Assembly (NCBI RefSeq): GCF_001742185.1
Contig: NZ_CP015750.1
Location: 1,922,001 to 1,986,000 of the forward strand
Direction: 5' to 3'
DNA from: Pectobacterium wasabiae CFBP 3304
GTDB taxonomy: Bacteria; Pseudomonadota; Gammaproteobacteria; Enterobacterales; Enterobacteriaceae
DNA length: 64,000 bases
The notes under the pieces were generated by a model that did not search any database, was not told the origin of the DNA, and saw only the letters and a program-made list of their open reading frames with translations. The position numbers and the translations under genes are program-made. Positions 9,456-20,346 of this stretch are shown in pieces. Position 1 is the stretch's first letter, and each line of letters opens with the position of its first letter.

Positions 9456-10256
9456 TTACAATGCCTTGCGCTCCGTTCGCACGCGAATCTTTTCTGCCTT
9501 TACACGTGCTTGTTGAAATAGAGACTGCTCGTGTTGCAATGTGCTGTGCAACGTTTGTCGATCAAAGTAGATCTTTAAAAACCACAGTAAATCTTTTTTT
9601 GTTAGCCCAATGCCAAGCGATGAAAAATAGAGGCCGATAATATCTTTATTACGCCAGCGCAGAGGTACACGATCGCGAATTTGTGCTCGGTGTAGGTCAA
9701 TAACTGAAATTTTAAATTGTGTATCCGTTGGTTGATACGGCAAATGCAGTAAGAAATGGCAAATATAACAATCTCTATGATTAACGCCGCCAGCATGCAT
9801 CTTTCTAACCATCTCTGCGAGCCGTTGGATTAGGCGTCGCTTCTCTTTTACGGAGGGTGGGGATTCCTGCCAAGTGGCGCAGTAGTCTTCCAAACTGATG
9901 GTTGGGTTTAGATCTTCAGTGATAATGAAGGAATGCCGGTTTAGCGGATTGATGCCACGTTGCCCAAACCCAACTCCTTTCATTGTATCCACCCCTTGTT
10001 CCGTGAGGCGGTGGATCGCTTGCCATTCCCGATCGGCACCAAGTACTGGCAACCTGAATGATACCAAATTCTTTAGCGCTTCTTTGAGTGCCGTACCACG
10101 ATGTATTTTAATAAAATATGAGTTTTCTTTTAGCGTAAAACGCAGTGTTCGACGACTCTCCAGTGCACGAAATACTTCACCGTCTAATTTTTCAACTTCG
10201 ACAAAGGGATCTTTGTGTTTCCATAACGAGGCGAAAGGTTCGCATAGTTCAATCAT
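9456..10256 (-). CDS. waaP: LPS core heptose I kinase WaaP (RfaP)
   Basis: WaaP phosphorylates heptose I of the inner core, which allows divalent-cation bridging and outer-membrane stability. The 266 residues match the E. coli protein closely ([29 protein letters not shown]). The kinase catalytic loop is [13 protein letters not shown] and the metal-binding segment is VIDLHRAQ. It starts 2 bases after the waaG stop, so the two are probably translationally coupled. Confidence 0.95.
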   Translation of the reverse strand: MIELCEPFASLWKHKDPFVEVEKLDGEVFRALESRRTLRFTLKENSYFIKIHRGTALKEALKNLVSFRLPVLGADREWQAIHRLTEQGVDTMKGVGFGQRGINPLNRHSFIITEDLNPTISLEDYCATWQESPPSVKEKRRLIQRLAEMVRKMHAGGVNHRDCYICHFLLHLPYQPTDTQFKISVIDLHRAQIRDRVPLRWRNKDIIGLYFSSLGIGLTKKDLLWFLKIYFDRQTLHSTLQHEQSLFQQARVKAEKIRVRTERKAL

Positions 10257-10258
10257 CT

Positions 10259-11374
10259 TTATTCACCCGTAATCAGTGCGGCGGCTTTTTCCGGCAAACT
10301 GTAAATGTCTTCAGTATCCGCGAAATTGCGAGCATTTCTTGCCCAACGCGGTAATGTTTCGGGCTTGTTCAGAGCGTCATGTAAGGCGCTATTCAGTGAA
10401 GCCTGATGGTAAGGTGAGGAGATAACAGCCCCTGCCTGAGCCCTATCGATATAGAAGGCGTAGCCACATACATCGGTAACTATTATTGGTAATCCGGCCG
10501 CAATAGCCTCAAGCAATACAATGCCAGCCGCTTCCTGATAAGCCGGGTGCATCAGTAGGTCGGCTGCCGCCATGAAATATGGAATGTCGTCGCGGCCTGC
10601 AAAGAAATGTACGTTATCTCCGATGCCCAACTGGTTGGCCAATGACTGGTAGCGCCTAGGCTTATCTTGCCCGACGACGAGAAAAATGACTTTTTGGCGT
10701 AGGGCATCAGGTAGGTTGGCAATAGCTCGAATACTGCGTTCCACACCCTTGCGTTTAAAGTCTGAGCCGACCTGAAGCAAAACGATGGCATTGTCATCAA
10801 TGCCTTGTGCGCGACGAAAGGTCTTTCGAATATCGGATGCTTGACGATCGTATTTCCGGTCAGGCGTAATGCCCGGTGGCAGTATGTAGAAACGCTCGTC
10901 TTGTGTGCTGTAATGCTTTTTGAAATCCGCGATTTGGCGCTGCGTCAACATCAGCATTTTTGTGCGGCTATCGCGTTTAAACACTGCTTTTTCAAAGGCT
11001 GCATAATGCCTGTAACGTGGCATTAAGCGGTAGATAATCCCTTTCTCTTGCTCGACTTTCTCTGCATAACAGACATCGGCAGCATAGTAGAAATCCAGTC
11101 CTGGCATTTTGTTAAAACCAACTACTCGATCGACAGGATGTTGTTGGAGATGATGCTGAACCCACTCACTATAACGTTGATTACGAAGGTTATTGCTCAT
11201 GCCAACAGCAGGTACAAGGATAATCTCAAGGTTATCTGGTCTTTCACCTTGCCATGATAAAACATAGACGCGAACATGGTGGCCTAGCTTTACACAAGCC
11301 TGGGCAATACTGTAAAAATCGCGTTGCAGTCCGCCGAAAGGGAAATACTTATACAGGCAGATGGCAATATTCAT
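10259..11374 (-). CDS. waaG: LPS glucosyltransferase I WaaG (RfaG)
   Basis: WaaG adds the first outer-core glucose to heptose II from UDP-glucose. The 371 residues start [20 protein letters not shown] as in E. coli, with [17 protein letters not shown], then the C-terminal GT4 site ([21 protein letters not shown]). It overlaps the waaQ stop by four bases (ATGA), and waaP follows after 2 bases. Confidence 0.95.
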   Translation of the reverse strand: MNIAICLYKYFPFGGLQRDFYSIAQACVKLGHHVRVYVLSWQGERPDNLEIILVPAVGMSNNLRNQRYSEWVQHHLQQHPVDRVVGFNKMPGLDFYYAADVCYAEKVEQEKGIIYRLMPRYRHYAAFEKAVFKRDSRTKMLMLTQRQIADFKKHYSTQDERFYILPPGITPDRKYDRQASDIRKTFRRAQGIDDNAIVLLQVGSDFKRKGVERSIRAIANLPDALRQKVIFLVVGQDKPRRYQSLANQLGIGDNVHFFAGRDDIPYFMAAADLLMHPAYQEAAGIVLLEAIAAGLPIIVTDVCGYAFYIDRAQAGAVISSPYHQASLNSALHDALNKPETLPRWARNARNFADTEDIYSLPEKAAALITGE

Positions 11375-12444
11375 TGCGCTTTCTCGTTTGTAGAACGACC
11401 CGCCAATAGGTTATCCGTTGCGTGAATGACATCTTGCGCAGGGATGCAGGAAAGGTATTTCTGATTTCTATCGAGATTTTTCCTTTCCGGCATCGGTTGA
11501 TAGTCTCCGGCCCAAATAACAACGCTGTTGCCAGACCATGGTCGCCATTTTTTATGATCTGTCGGCCCAAACAAGCATACTAGCGGGGTATCGAGTGCGG
11601 CGGCCATGTGCATCGGCGCAGAATCGACACCAATGTAAAGCGCAGCGTTATCGATCAGCGCAGCCAGTTCTAAAAAGCTGGTTTTACCGGCTAATAAGGT
11701 ATTCGGCTTATGGATGCATTGAGCATGAATATCTTGCACAACACAAAGATCCTCCGGAGAGGGGCCACAGGTCAGGACAACCTCTAACCCTTTCTCTTTC
11801 AAATAATCAATGACGGCTGCAAATTTATCGTTGTCCCAGCACTTGAAATCCTGCCTTGCTGTCGGTTGGATGACGATGTAGGCCTGTTCGCGTAGTCGTG
11901 GGGCAAGGCTGAACACGCGTTTTGTATCCTCAGTTTTATAATAGAGTGACATGCGATCTTTTGGCTGAGGTATTGATAGATGAAGTGGTGAAAGTACAGA
12001 GCGATTTTGCTCAACAATATGCGTGCCTATTGGCGGAACGCAATCACTGAAAAATGAACGCCACATCTTTCCTTTCAGGTCATTGCCCCGATCGAGAGCA
12101 ATACTGCGACATCCCAATGATTTGGCCAATAGGGCAATGGGCCACTGGTCAGCCAGATTGACGATCAGATCGTAATTATTCTGCTTAAGCGCCTGTCTGA
12201 TTTCTGTGAAATTCCGGACTTTTTCCAAAAGTGTGCTGGTCTTTCTTTTGAGCCCATAAAGCTGATGTATCTCTGGGTTTGCGGAGAGAATCGGCATCGT
12301 ATCCTGATACAGTAATACGTCGATTTTAGCGTCAGGATAATTTGCTTTCAGCGTGCTGATGAGCGGAGTGGTCAGCAGCATATCGCCATGATATCTGAGC
12401 TTTACCACAAGAATCCGGTGATAAGGGATGATGCGTTGACTCAC
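11371..12444 (-). CDS. waaQ: LPS heptosyltransferase III WaaQ (RfaQ)
   Basis: WaaQ adds the branch heptose III to heptose II. The protein has 357 residues with a GT9 fold: RILVVKLRYHGDMLLTTPL at the N-terminus and ALYIGVDSAPMHMAAALDTP plus CLFGPTDHKKWRPW at the C-terminal ADP-heptose site. It is the first gene of the core operon, 45 bases after a JUMPstart/ops element, so elongation through the long operon is probably aided by RfaH. Confidence 0.93.
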   Translation of the reverse strand: MSQRIIPYHRILVVKLRYHGDMLLTTPLISTLKANYPDAKIDVLLYQDTMPILSANPEIHQLYGLKRKTSTLLEKVRNFTEIRQALKQNNYDLIVNLADQWPIALLAKSLGCRSIALDRGNDLKGKMWRSFFSDCVPPIGTHIVEQNRSVLSPLHLSIPQPKDRMSLYYKTEDTKRVFSLAPRLREQAYIVIQPTARQDFKCWDNDKFAAVIDYLKEKGLEVVLTCGPSPEDLCVVQDIHAQCIHKPNTLLAGKTSFLELAALIDNAALYIGVDSAPMHMAAALDTPLVCLFGPTDHKKWRPWSGNSVVIWAGDYQPMPERKNLDRNQKYLSCIPAQDVIHATDNLLAGRSTNEKAQ

Positions 12445-12488
12445 TCGTTTTCCTTCATATAATCAAAAGGGTATTGTTTTATTGTGGG

Positions 12489-12527
12489 CACGCTACCGCC
12501 CCTGGCTCGACAGCTACCAGTTAACTG
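12489..12527 (-). promoter_or_regulatory. JUMPstart element with ops core (RfaH loading site)
   Basis: On the minus strand this 39-base block agrees with the JUMPstart consensus for most of its length (GGTAGCTG, then AGCCAGGGGCGGTAGCGTG) and ends in the ops core GGCGGTAGCGTG at 12489-12500. It sits in the waaQ leader, as in E. coli. The ops element in the nontemplate DNA strand recruits RfaH to paused RNA polymerase and suppresses early termination. RfaH itself is not encoded in this window. Confidence 0.9.
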
Positions 12528-12872
12528 AGATGATCCAAAATTTCACGGCGATTTGCAGTACGCAAATGTATCGCGCTATGTTGCTACAGCACATATTCTG
12601 CTAAACCACCATATGGTACTAGAACCCACATTCCTCTCACAGTAGTAATTAAGAGTATACCGTTATCTTGAAGCTGCGCAGATGTGGCCTGAACCTGTTG
12701 CTTCTACAACTTCTCTATTTTCTCAACGTGTTTAGGGCCTATTTCACTGGGATTGGTTTTCTTGCGCACTCATTAAAAGAGATCGTCAATAGGGACTAAG
12801 AGCCCGATATCGTTTGTCGAAATAGGTCTGACGCAGTAAACTGACCATGTTATCAACTCACTTGTACAATTT
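12528..12872. other. Intergenic region between waaQ and phd
   Basis: No gene is seen. The stretch should hold the waaQ promoter on the minus strand and the phd-doc promoter on the plus strand; I could not place -35/-10 boxes with confidence. Confidence 0.4.
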
Positions 12873-12886
12873 AATTGATATCAATT
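12873..12886. promoter_or_regulatory. Palindrome upstream of phd, candidate autoregulatory operator
   Basis: AATTGATATCAATT is a perfect 14-base palindrome 24 bases before the phd start codon. Phd-type antitoxins bind palindromes in their own promoters, so it is a candidate operator; the function is inferred from position only. Confidence 0.4.
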
Positions 12887-12910
12887 TAAAGCTGCTTAAA
12901 GGAGTTGCTT

Positions 12911-13135
12911 ATGTTAACCCTGACTTTCTCTGATGTGCGGCAGAAATTTGCTAGTGTACTGGACACTGCCGTCAAGCAACCCGTGACGATTACCCGCCGT
13001 TCAGCGCCGGATATGGTAGTCATTACCGCGGAACAATTCGCGGAGTTGCAGCAGGCTAAATTTGAGGCTTCTCTTGCCAAGGTAATGAGTAAGCCAAAGA
13101 ATCAGGCGTTGTTCAAGGAACTTGCTGATAAATGA
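12911..13135 (+). CDS. phd: Phd/YefM-family antitoxin
   Basis: The ATG at 12911 follows AAAGGAG (12898-12904) with 6-base spacing, which decides this start over a TTG six bases earlier. The 74-residue protein has the Phd/YefM N-terminal DNA-binding fold (FSDVRQKFASVLDTA, PVTITRR, DMVVITAEQF) and a charged C-terminal tail that would neutralise the toxin. Its stop overlaps the doc start by four bases. It should repress its own operon and bind Doc. Confidence 0.88.
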   Translation: MLTLTFSDVRQKFASVLDTAVKQPVTITRRSAPDMVVITAEQFAELQQAKFEASLAKVMSKPKNQALFKELADK

Positions 13136-13506
13136 TCTTCTTCTTAACAGTTGAGCAGGTCATAGCAATTCACGACTGTCAGTTAGAAATATATGGTGGT
13201 TTGGCAGGGTTTAGGGATATTGGTCTGGTGGAGGGCATGGTTGCTCGCGTTGAGAATCTTCACACATACCAGGATGAGAATGATCTGTATGTGCTTGCCG
13301 CATCTCTGTTGCTTTCGATAGCGCGTGGTCATGGTTTTAATGATGCCAACAAAAGGACTTCAGCCGCGTCGGCTATGGTGTTTCTCGATATGAATGGCGC
13401 GTCAATCACGCCATCAGAAGATTTTGCTGATTTTGTGGTCATGGCGGCACAAGGTCTTCACGACGTGCATTCCGTCGCAGAAAAATTGAAAAAGCTCGCC
13501 GATTAG
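13132..13506 (+). CDS. doc: Doc toxin (Fic/Doc family, death on curing)
   Basis: The 124-residue protein carries the Doc variant of the Fic motif, HGFNDANKRTSA, around residues 66-77. Doc of phage P1 phosphorylates elongation factor Tu and blocks translation until Phd neutralises it. The N-terminal FLTVEQVIAIHD and YGGLAGFRDIGLVEG are typical of the family. Motif residues look intact, so the toxin is probably active. The pair is inserted between the waaQ operon and the waaL-hldD block and points the other way from its neighbours. Confidence 0.9.
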   Translation: MIFFLTVEQVIAIHDCQLEIYGGLAGFRDIGLVEGMVARVENLHTYQDENDLYVLAASLLLSIARGHGFNDANKRTSAASAMVFLDMNGASITPSEDFADFVVMAAQGLHDVHSVAEKLKKLAD

Positions 13507-13537
13507 AACCCGCAGGTAGCTCTGCGAATTTTTACCA

Positions 13538-14827
13538 TCATTGCGGCGGCTTTAGCCATTTTCCAGTCAGCGTTGTGCCGAGGCAAAACGTCATTAGCCA
13601 TGCAATGAGCATATCCCGTGAATAAAGGATGACATCGCTAAGCCCATACATAATCAGGGCAAAAAGCAGTGCGGCGGAGAGGTGGCTGCGTAGAACAAAA
13701 AATGAAAAATAAAATAAGGAGGCATAGAGCAATATTAGCAATATTGCTCCTGGTAACCCTTTAAGAGAAAAGGCATCAACCACTTCGTTATGTAGATGAA
13801 CATTCAGAAACCCGACTGCACCGGCTAAGCTCGGTTTTTGTTCCGCTTGTGCAATGATCCGAGCGGCGCGCTGTTCGGCAGATTGCCCCAATAATGCGTC
13901 TTCCCCTGCTTCGACACCAGATTGGTACATGGCGATTCGTGCACCCACTGATGTTTTGCTGTTATTCATGTTGTAGCTGTGTACGTCATTGAATAGGTCG
14001 TTGACGCGTTGATGAATCGTATCCTGAAACAGGAATAAGCACAGAAGCAGCGTTGCCGCTGAACCGACGAATGCCTTTATGAACAAACGTTTATTGTGCC
14101 TGACTTCTGACAGTAAAATGGTCGCGCCAACAATAGGATAGACAAATATGGCTGCCCGGGTTTCTGTCAGTAGAATGGCTACAGTGACTAACAGAAAATG
14201 CCCCAAATAGAGATAATACTTATAGGTTGAATCGAGCTTCAGCAGCGCCTGTGCGCTTAACGCACCAATAAAAGTAAGAAAATAGGCGGCGCTGGTTGCT
14301 GTACCAAATGCCAACCCAATGCGATGCATTCCACTGAACAGTGACTGATAGAACGCATAACTCAGCGCTAACATACAGATTGCTATGATGTAGAAGAGCG
14401 ACTGTTTTTGCTGTTGTTGCGCGATATGTAGGGCCGTCAGCAGGATAAATGCGCCCAAAATACCTGCATGTGCAGATGTCCTGTAGGCGTTATACACATA
14501 AGAGAAAAGGCTGTCGGGCTGATAATAGTGGTAGTACCAAATGAGATTGGTTATGCCGATAGCCAGCAGGCACAGTGGAATCAGTAAGCGTCGTTTAGCG
14601 ACTATGACGGTTCTTAGGTGTGTCACGACATAGAAAACGGATAGCGAACCCGTGAGATAAAAAAGCCATCCGGCAAGAATGCTACTAAATGGCATAATGG
14701 CTAATGTAAGTAAACAGCCGGGGAAGACGGCGTTAAGTGCGACAGCCGAACTTATACTGGGCGTTTTGCCCAGTTCGTACCTTAATTCATTAAGCATGTA
14801 TTTGTTCACAGTCGGGAGCGATATCAC
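13538..14827 (-). CDS. waaL: O-antigen ligase WaaL (RfaL)
   Basis: WaaL transfers undecaprenyl-linked O-polysaccharide onto lipid A-core in the periplasm. The 429-residue protein is built of about 11-12 hydrophobic segments with one large periplasmic loop (about residues 260-350) containing [15 protein letters not shown] and [17 protein letters not shown]; the latter has the conserved ligase histidine. The GTG at 14827 overlaps the waaC stop (GTGA), suggesting coupling; an ATG at 14797 is a possible alternative start. Confidence 0.85.
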   Translation of the reverse strand: MISLPTVNKYMLNELRYELGKTPSISSAVALNAVFPGCLLTLAIMPFSSILAGWLFYLTGSLSVFYVVTHLRTVIVAKRRLLIPLCLLAIGITNLIWYYHYYQPDSLFSYVYNAYRTSAHAGILGAFILLTALHIAQQQQKQSLFYIIAICMLALSYAFYQSLFSGMHRIGLAFGTATSAAYFLTFIGALSAQALLKLDSTYKYYLYLGHFLLVTVAILLTETRAAIFVYPIVGATILLSEVRHNKRLFIKAFVGSAATLLLCLFLFQDTIHQRVNDLFNDVHSYNMNNSKTSVGARIAMYQSGVEAGEDALLGQSAEQRAARIIAQAEQKPSLAGAVGFLNVHLHNEVVDAFSLKGLPGAILLILLYASLFYFSFFVLRSHLSAALLFALIMYGLSDVILYSRDMLIAWLMTFCLGTTLTGKWLKPPQ

Positions 14828-15807
14828 TCGCCTGATACAGGTAATACTATCAGCTTCTCTAATTTCTGATGGACGAGGCTAGCGGGAATTGTCACCATTT
14901 TCTGGCTTTCAGACATTTCCACCACCTGATTCATCCCGTAGCCGCCAATCAGCCCTGGATCGGTTGGTCCATATAGCGTGATATTTGGGCGATCCAGTGC
15001 CGCCGTCAGGTGGCTAAGCCCGGTATCAACGGAGACGACAGCGTTAGCGCCCGCGAGCACCTCGGCGACCTGTTGCAGCGTCAGGCGTGGTAAGACCTCT
15101 ACGTGTGGAAAGCCTTCCGCCAGCCGTAGTGCGCGCTGGTGCTCATGCTCCGCTCCCCAGGGGAGTTTGATGCGCAGCCCACTCGGAGCCAATAGGGCAA
15201 TCAGTTCACGCCAGTGTGCTTCCGGCCAATGCTTTTCATCACGCGTTGTAGCATGGAGAAACACCAGATAGCGGTTGGCATCTACGGGTAATTGGGCGAG
15301 GAAGCGCTGGGCAATCGCATAATCACCGCGTTCGGTCGGTTTCTTATAGCCCAGACTGGAGGCCAGTAGCTCCCGCACGCGTTCTACGGCATGTTGTTGA
15401 CGGCTTATCGGGTGGCGATAGTTATAAAACCAGCTTGCCAGCGGCTCACGCGCACTCTTGCAATCCAATCCGTGTTTCTTCCCGTTGGCGAGCCGCGTCA
15501 CCAGCAGTGCGCTTTTAATCAGCCCCTGTGCGTCGATAACCGCATCGTAGCGGTATTGGCGTAATTGGCGTGTAAACTCTGCACGTTCCTGACGTATCGG
15601 GGCACTGAACCAACTTTTGCGCCAGCGGCGTATCGCCACCGGAATAACACGGGAAACCGCAGGGTGCCAACTGGGAATTTGTGCAAAGCCTTCTTCAACC
15701 ACCCAGTCGAACTGGATACCGGGAATAGCCTGCATCGCGTCGGTCAAGGCTGGCAACGTATGCAGCACATCACCCATCGACGACGTTTTTACGATCAGCA
15801 CTCTCAT
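14824..15807 (-). CDS. waaC: LPS heptosyltransferase I WaaC (RfaC)
   Basis: WaaC adds the first L-glycero-D-manno-heptose to Kdo from ADP-heptose. The protein has 327 residues in the GT9 family, with [21 protein letters not shown] at the N-terminus, [11 protein letters not shown], and the donor-site segments [17 protein letters not shown] and [14 protein letters not shown]. It overlaps the waaF stop by four bases and the waaL start by four, so hldD-waaF-waaC-waaL form one transcription unit. Confidence 0.95.
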   Translation of the reverse strand: MRVLIVKTSSMGDVLHTLPALTDAMQAIPGIQFDWVVEEGFAQIPSWHPAVSRVIPVAIRRWRKSWFSAPIRQERAEFTRQLRQYRYDAVIDAQGLIKSALLVTRLANGKKHGLDCKSAREPLASWFYNYRHPISRQQHAVERVRELLASSLGYKKPTERGDYAIAQRFLAQLPVDANRYLVFLHATTRDEKHWPEAHWRELIALLAPSGLRIKLPWGAEHEHQRALRLAEGFPHVEVLPRLTLQQVAEVLAGANAVVSVDTGLSHLTAALDRPNITLYGPTDPGLIGGYGMNQVVEMSESQKMVTIPASLVHQKLEKLIVLPVSGE

Positions 15808-16871
15808 GCATTTGCTCCCGGAATGAGACTTCCTTCCGAAATGAGATACTTATCCAGCGCGCTGAGCACGCGTTCGGGCTGAATGTCGATCAAACTCTGA
15901 TGATAACCTTGTTCGGCATCCCCTTTACGCACTCGGTGATAACCGGTAATCAGGCGAATCACCTCGGCTTGATGAGATAACGGCGGGGTGAAGTCGGGGC
16001 TACTCGGGCCATAAAGCGCGACAAGTGGGCGATGGAGCGCGGCGGCAACGTGCATGAGCCCTGAATCATTGCTGACAACGGCATGGCAGGCGGCAATGAG
16101 CACCACCGCCTGTTCCAGCGAGGTTTTCCCCGCCAGATTGGCGCAATGCTGCCGGGCGTCTTCCGTCAGCCCTTGAAGGATGTCGTCACAGGCTGCACGA
16201 TCGTTGGCCGAACCGAACAACGTTATCTGGTAGCCGCGTTCAATCAGCGCTTGCGCCAATGCTGCATAGTGATAATGCGGCCAGCGTTTGGCGGGTCCGA
16301 ACTCGGCACCGGGGCAAAAACCGATGATGGGGCGCGTATCGCTGAGATCAAAGGCTTGCGTCATGTCCGCAATTTCGGCCTGATTGACCTGTAGCTGTGG
16401 CCAAAGCAGCGGCTGCGGTAGGTCCTCAGCACGACGGATACGGCTACGATCATAGGCTAATGCGGTGTAGCGCTGGACCATCAGCGGAAAGGCGGCTTTA
16501 TCCAGCACGCGTAAGTCGTTCAACAGCCCGTAACGCATTTCGCCGCGCCAGCCTGTGCGCTGCGGAATGTTGGCAAAGAACGGCACCAGCGCAGACTTAA
16601 AGGAGTTGGGCAGCACGTAAGCGCGATCATAGCCCGCATCACGCAGCGATACGCCAAGACGGCGACGTTCGCCCAGTTCAAGTGCGCCGTGACCTAGCGG
16701 CATGGCTAACGCCTGATTGACTTCCGGCATCCGTGCCAGCAGCGGACGGCACCAGGCTGGTGCCATCACGTCAATGACCGCTTCCGGGTGTTCAGCCTTC
16801 AATGTGCGATAAAGGCTGTGCGACATCATCATATCGCCGACCCAGGAAGGGCCGATGACCAAAATTTTCAT
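15804..16871 (-). CDS. waaF: LPS heptosyltransferase II WaaF (RfaF)
   Basis: WaaF adds heptose II to heptose I. The 355-residue GT9 protein starts MKILVIGPSWVGDMMMSHSL and carries the FCPGAEFGPAKRWP segment and VVSNDSGLMHVAAALHRP at the ADP-heptose site. It lies 23 bases after hldD, which supplies its substrate, and overlaps waaC by four bases. Confidence 0.96.
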   Translation of the reverse strand: MKILVIGPSWVGDMMMSHSLYRTLKAEHPEAVIDVMAPAWCRPLLARMPEVNQALAMPLGHGALELGERRRLGVSLRDAGYDRAYVLPNSFKSALVPFFANIPQRTGWRGEMRYGLLNDLRVLDKAAFPLMVQRYTALAYDRSRIRRAEDLPQPLLWPQLQVNQAEIADMTQAFDLSDTRPIIGFCPGAEFGPAKRWPHYHYAALAQALIERGYQITLFGSANDRAACDDILQGLTEDARQHCANLAGKTSLEQAVVLIAACHAVVSNDSGLMHVAAALHRPLVALYGPSSPDFTPPLSHQAEVIRLITGYHRVRKGDAEQGYHQSLIDIQPERVLSALDKYLISEGSLIPGANA

Positions 16872-16894
16872 ACCGCTTATGAATCCTTATCCGA

Positions 16895-17827
16895 TTAAAC
16901 GGTACGGTTCAGCCAGGCCATATATTCCGCTACGCCTTCGGCGACGGTTTTGAACGGCTTATCGTAGCCCGCAGCACGTAAGTTAGTGAGGTCGGCCTGC
17001 GTATAGGCTTGATAACGGCCTTTCAGCTTCTCAGGGAATTCGATGTATTCCACGTTGCCTTTGTTATGGAAGGCCAGTGTGGCGTCAGCGACAGCCTGGA
17101 AGGATTCGGCACGACCCGTACCGCAGTTGAAGATGCCGGAAACACCATTTTGCCAGAACCACAGGTTGACGGCGGCGACATCACCGACGTAAATGAAGTC
17201 ACGCTTGAAACTCTCACTACCGGAGAACAGCTTCGGATTTTCACCCTGATTAATCTGGTTGTTCAGGTGGAACGCGACGCTCGCCATGTTGCCTTTGTGG
17301 CCTTCACGCGGTCCGTAGACGTTGAAATAGCGGAAACCGCAGATCTGAGATTCCGCTTCCGGCAGAATCTCACGCACGTACTGATCGAACAGAAATTTGG
17401 AGTAGCCATAGACGTTCAGCGGCTGTTCGTATTGACGGTCTTCGATGAAGTTATCGTTGCGGCCGCCGTAAGTCGCAGCAGAAGAGGCATACAGGAACGG
17501 AATACTGCGATCGAGACAGTAGTGCAGCACGTCTTTGGAATACTGATAATTGTTATCCATCATGTATTTGCCATCCCACTCGGTGGTGGAAGAGCAAGCA
17601 CCTTCATGGAATACGGCATCGATATCGCCCAGATCGTCACCCGCTACGATGCTGGCGATGAAATCTTCTTTATCCACGTAATCTGCGATGTCCAGATCGA
17701 CCAGATTGACGAACTTGGTGCCGTCTTTCAGGTTATCGACAACCAGAATGTCTCGGTAGCCGATGTTATTCAGAGCTTTTACGATATTGCTGCCGATAAA
17801 ACCGGCTCCGCCAGTAACGATAATCAT
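16895..17827 (-). CDS. hldD: ADP-L-glycero-D-manno-heptose 6-epimerase HldD (RfaD)
   Basis: HldD makes the activated heptose used by WaaC, WaaF and WaaQ. The ATG at 17827 gives [19 protein letters not shown] and 310 residues, the E. coli length; the longer reading from 17872 adds 15 residues with no family counterpart. The short-chain dehydrogenase features are the GGAGFIGSN nucleotide loop and YGYSKFLFD with the catalytic Tyr and Lys. It heads the waaF-waaC-waaL unit and is divergent from kbl. Confidence 0.97.
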   Translation of the reverse strand: MIIVTGGAGFIGSNIVKALNNIGYRDILVVDNLKDGTKFVNLVDLDIADYVDKEDFIASIVAGDDLGDIDAVFHEGACSSTTEWDGKYMMDNNYQYSKDVLHYCLDRSIPFLYASSAATYGGRNDNFIEDRQYEQPLNVYGYSKFLFDQYVREILPEAESQICGFRYFNVYGPREGHKGNMASVAFHLNNQINQGENPKLFSGSESFKRDFIYVGDVAAVNLWFWQNGVSGIFNCGTGRAESFQAVADATLAFHNKGNVEYIEFPEKLKGRYQAYTQADLTNLRAAGYDKPFKTVAEGVAEYMAWLNRTV

Positions 17828-18069
17828 GGACGCGACCTTTGTTAATCTTGCCAGTGAGGCACCGCGCCCCACGCTGTTTATGACCGCTATAATAGCATTT
17901 CATTTTACTGCTAGCAGCCAGAGGTTAATTTATCCCGTGTTGCTCCCGTTTTTTTAAGATGATTCAGGCCGTGACGACGCCAGCATTTTCAGACTGTTTA
18001 CCCCGCATTTCTGCCCATATCCGCTAGCTTAAAAACCATAAAGCGATCTTTTTATGGGAGAGTGACGCG

Positions 18070-19266
18070 ATGCCTGCTGCCTTTTATCAACGACTTACTG
18101 CACAAATCATGGCTGCACGTACCGAGGGTGTATTCAAGGAAGAACGCATCATTACCTCTGCGCAGCGAGCTGAAATCGAGGTGATGGACAGTGACCGCCT
18201 GCTCAATTTCTGTGCCAATAATTATCTTGGCCTGGCGGACAGCCCCGAGCTGATTACCGCCGCAAAAGCGGGATTGGACAGCCACGGCTTCGGCATGGCA
18301 TCGGTGCGCTTTATCTGTGGAACGCAGGATATCCACAAACAACTGGAGCGTAAGCTGGCGGATTTTCTGGGAATGGAGGACGTGATTCTCTATTCCTCCT
18401 GCTTTGATGCCAATGGCGGGCTGTTTGAAACGCTGGTGGGCCCGGAGGATGCGATTATTTCCGATGCGCTTAACCATGCCTCGATCATTGACGGTGTTCG
18501 GCTATCGAAGGCGCGACGCTACCGTTACGCCAATAACGATATGAACCAACTGGAAGCACAACTGCAACTAGCCAGAGCGGAAGGGGCGAAACACATCATG
18601 ATTGCCACCGACGGCGTTTTCTCAATGGATGGCGTGATTGCGGATTTGCAGGGGATTTGCGATCTGGCCGATCGTTATGATGCGCTCGTGATGGTTGATG
18701 ATTCCCATGCCGTGGGATTTGTCGGTGAACATGGGCGCGGGACGCATGAACATCGTGGGGTAATGGGCCGCGTCGATATTATCACCGGCACGTTAGGCAA
18801 GGCATTGGGCGGTGCATCGGGCGGTTATACGGCGGGCAAACGCGAGGTGATCGACTGGCTGCGCCAGCGTTCTCGTCCCTATCTGTTTTCCAACTCGCTC
18901 GCGCCTGCCATTGTCACCGCATCACTCAAGGTGCTGGATCTGCTGGAACATGGCGGAGAGCGACGTGGGCGCCTGTGGGCAAACGCCTGTTTGTTCCGTG
19001 AAAAGATGACCGCCGCGGGGTTCACGCTGGCGGGAGCCGATCACGCCATTATTCCCGTAATGCTAGGCGAGGCGCAGTTGGCACAGAATTTTGCGCAGGC
19101 GCTACAGCGGGAAGGTGTTTATGTCGCGGGTTTTTTCTATCCTGTTGTTCCCCTTGGTCAGGCGCGTATTCGTACTCAAATGTCGGCTGCTCATACACCG
19201 CAGCAAATCCAATTCGCCGTCGAGGCTTTTATCCGCGTGGGCAAGCGCTTGGGTGTGATCATCTGA
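18070..19266 (+). CDS. kbl: Glycine C-acetyltransferase (2-amino-3-ketobutyrate CoA ligase)
   Basis: Kbl cleaves 2-amino-3-oxobutyrate with coenzyme A to glycine and acetyl-CoA, the second step of threonine breakdown by the Tdh route. The 398-residue alpha-oxoamine synthase has [17 protein letters not shown] (PLP-binding aspartate) and the Schiff-base lysine in [20 protein letters not shown]-type Shine-Dalgarno bases (ATGGGAGAG) precede the ATG. tdh follows after 10 bases. Confidence 0.97.
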   Translation: MPAAFYQRLTAQIMAARTEGVFKEERIITSAQRAEIEVMDSDRLLNFCANNYLGLADSPELITAAKAGLDSHGFGMASVRFICGTQDIHKQLERKLADFLGMEDVILYSSCFDANGGLFETLVGPEDAIISDALNHASIIDGVRLSKARRYRYANNDMNQLEAQLQLARAEGAKHIMIATDGVFSMDGVIADLQGICDLADRYDALVMVDDSHAVGFVGEHGRGTHEHRGVMGRVDIITGTLGKALGGASGGYTAGKREVIDWLRQRSRPYLFSNSLAPAIVTASLKVLDLLEHGGERRGRLWANACLFREKMTAAGFTLAGADHAIIPVMLGEAQLAQNFAQALQREGVYVAGFFYPVVPLGQARIRTQMSAAHTPQQIQFAVEAFIRVGKRLGVII

Positions 19267-19276
19267 GGATACCGTC

Positions 19277-20308
19277 ATGAAAGCATTGGCAAAATTGCGG
19301 CCGGAAGAAGGTATCTGGATGATGGATGCCCCCACGCCGGAGCTTGGACATAACGATATTATGATTAAAATCCGCAAAAGCGCGATATGCGGAACGGATG
19401 TGCATATCTATAACTGGGATGAGTGGTCGCAGAAGACTATTCCGGTTCCGATGGTTGTCGGGCATGAGTACGTGGGCGAAATCGTTGCTATCGGTCAGGA
19501 AGTTAACGGTTTTCATATTGGCGATCGGGTTTCTGGTGAGGGGCATATTACCTGTGGCTACTGCCGTAACTGCCGTGCCGGGCGGCGTCATTTATGCCGT
19601 AATGCGATTGGCGTCGGGGTAAACCGCCCCGGTTCATTCGCGGAGTATCTGGTGATCCCTGCCTACAACGCGTTTCGCATTCCCGACAATATTTCTGATG
19701 AGCTGGCCGCCATTTTCGATCCCTTCGGCAACGCGGTGCATACCGCACTGTCCTTCGATTTAGTGGGGGAAGATGTGTTGATTGCCGGAGCGGGGCCGAT
19801 TGGCATGATGGCGGCGGCGGTGTGCTGTCACGTTGGTGCAAGGAATGTCGTGATTACCGATGTGAATGCGTATCGTCTGGAGTTGGCTAGTAAAATGGGG
19901 GCAACGCGCGCCGTCAATGTGGCTCAGGAAAATCTGGCTGATGTGATGATAGAACTGGGCATGACCGAGGGGTTTGATATTGGGTTGGAGATGTCGGGCG
20001 CGCCATCGGCTTTTCGTGCGATGTTGAAAGCGATGAATCACGGTGGGCGTATCGCCATGCTGGGTATTCCGCACGAACCAATGTCGATTGACTGGGGAGA
20101 GGTGATTTTTAAAGGGCTGTTCATCAAAGGGATCTACGGACGGGAAATGTTCGAAACCTGGTACAAAATGTCGGCACTGATTCAGTCTGGGCTGGATTTG
20201 TCCCCGATTATCACCCACCGCTTTCATATTGATGAGTTTCAGAAAGGGTTCGATGCCATGCGCTCGGGTCAATCGGGCAAGGTGATTCTCAATTGGGATG
20301 AGACATAA
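19277..20308 (+). CDS. tdh: L-threonine 3-dehydrogenase
   Basis: Tdh oxidises threonine to 2-amino-3-oxobutyrate with NAD. The protein has 343 residues, against 341 in E. coli. Catalytic zinc ligands are in ICGTDVH and GHEYVGE, the structural zinc cysteines are in [15 protein letters not shown], and the NAD-binding loop is [11 protein letters not shown]. It is co-transcribed with kbl. Its end faces yibQ with a 38-base gap. Confidence 0.97.
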   Translation: MKALAKLRPEEGIWMMDAPTPELGHNDIMIKIRKSAICGTDVHIYNWDEWSQKTIPVPMVVGHEYVGEIVAIGQEVNGFHIGDRVSGEGHITCGYCRNCRAGRRHLCRNAIGVGVNRPGSFAEYLVIPAYNAFRIPDNISDELAAIFDPFGNAVHTALSFDLVGEDVLIAGAGPIGMMAAAVCCHVGARNVVITDVNAYRLELASKMGATRAVNVAQENLADVMIELGMTEGFDIGLEMSGAPSAFRAMLKAMNHGGRIAMLGIPHEPMSIDWGEVIFKGLFIKGIYGREMFETWYKMSALIQSGLDLSPIITHRFHIDEFQKGFDAMRSGQSGKVILNWDET

Positions 20309-20346
20309 CCCTGCCGTGGATAACCCGTGCGAACACGCGTCTGACG

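Noticed and set aside
13538..14827. waaL as a generic O-antigen polymerase (Wzy)
   Set aside because: Wzy and WaaL look alike, but position next to waaC-waaF-hldD with a coupled start and the HLHNE-type loop favour the ligase.
17009..17845. 278-codon plus-strand frame opposite hldD
   Set aside because: Antisense shadow of a well-conserved gene; composition-driven.
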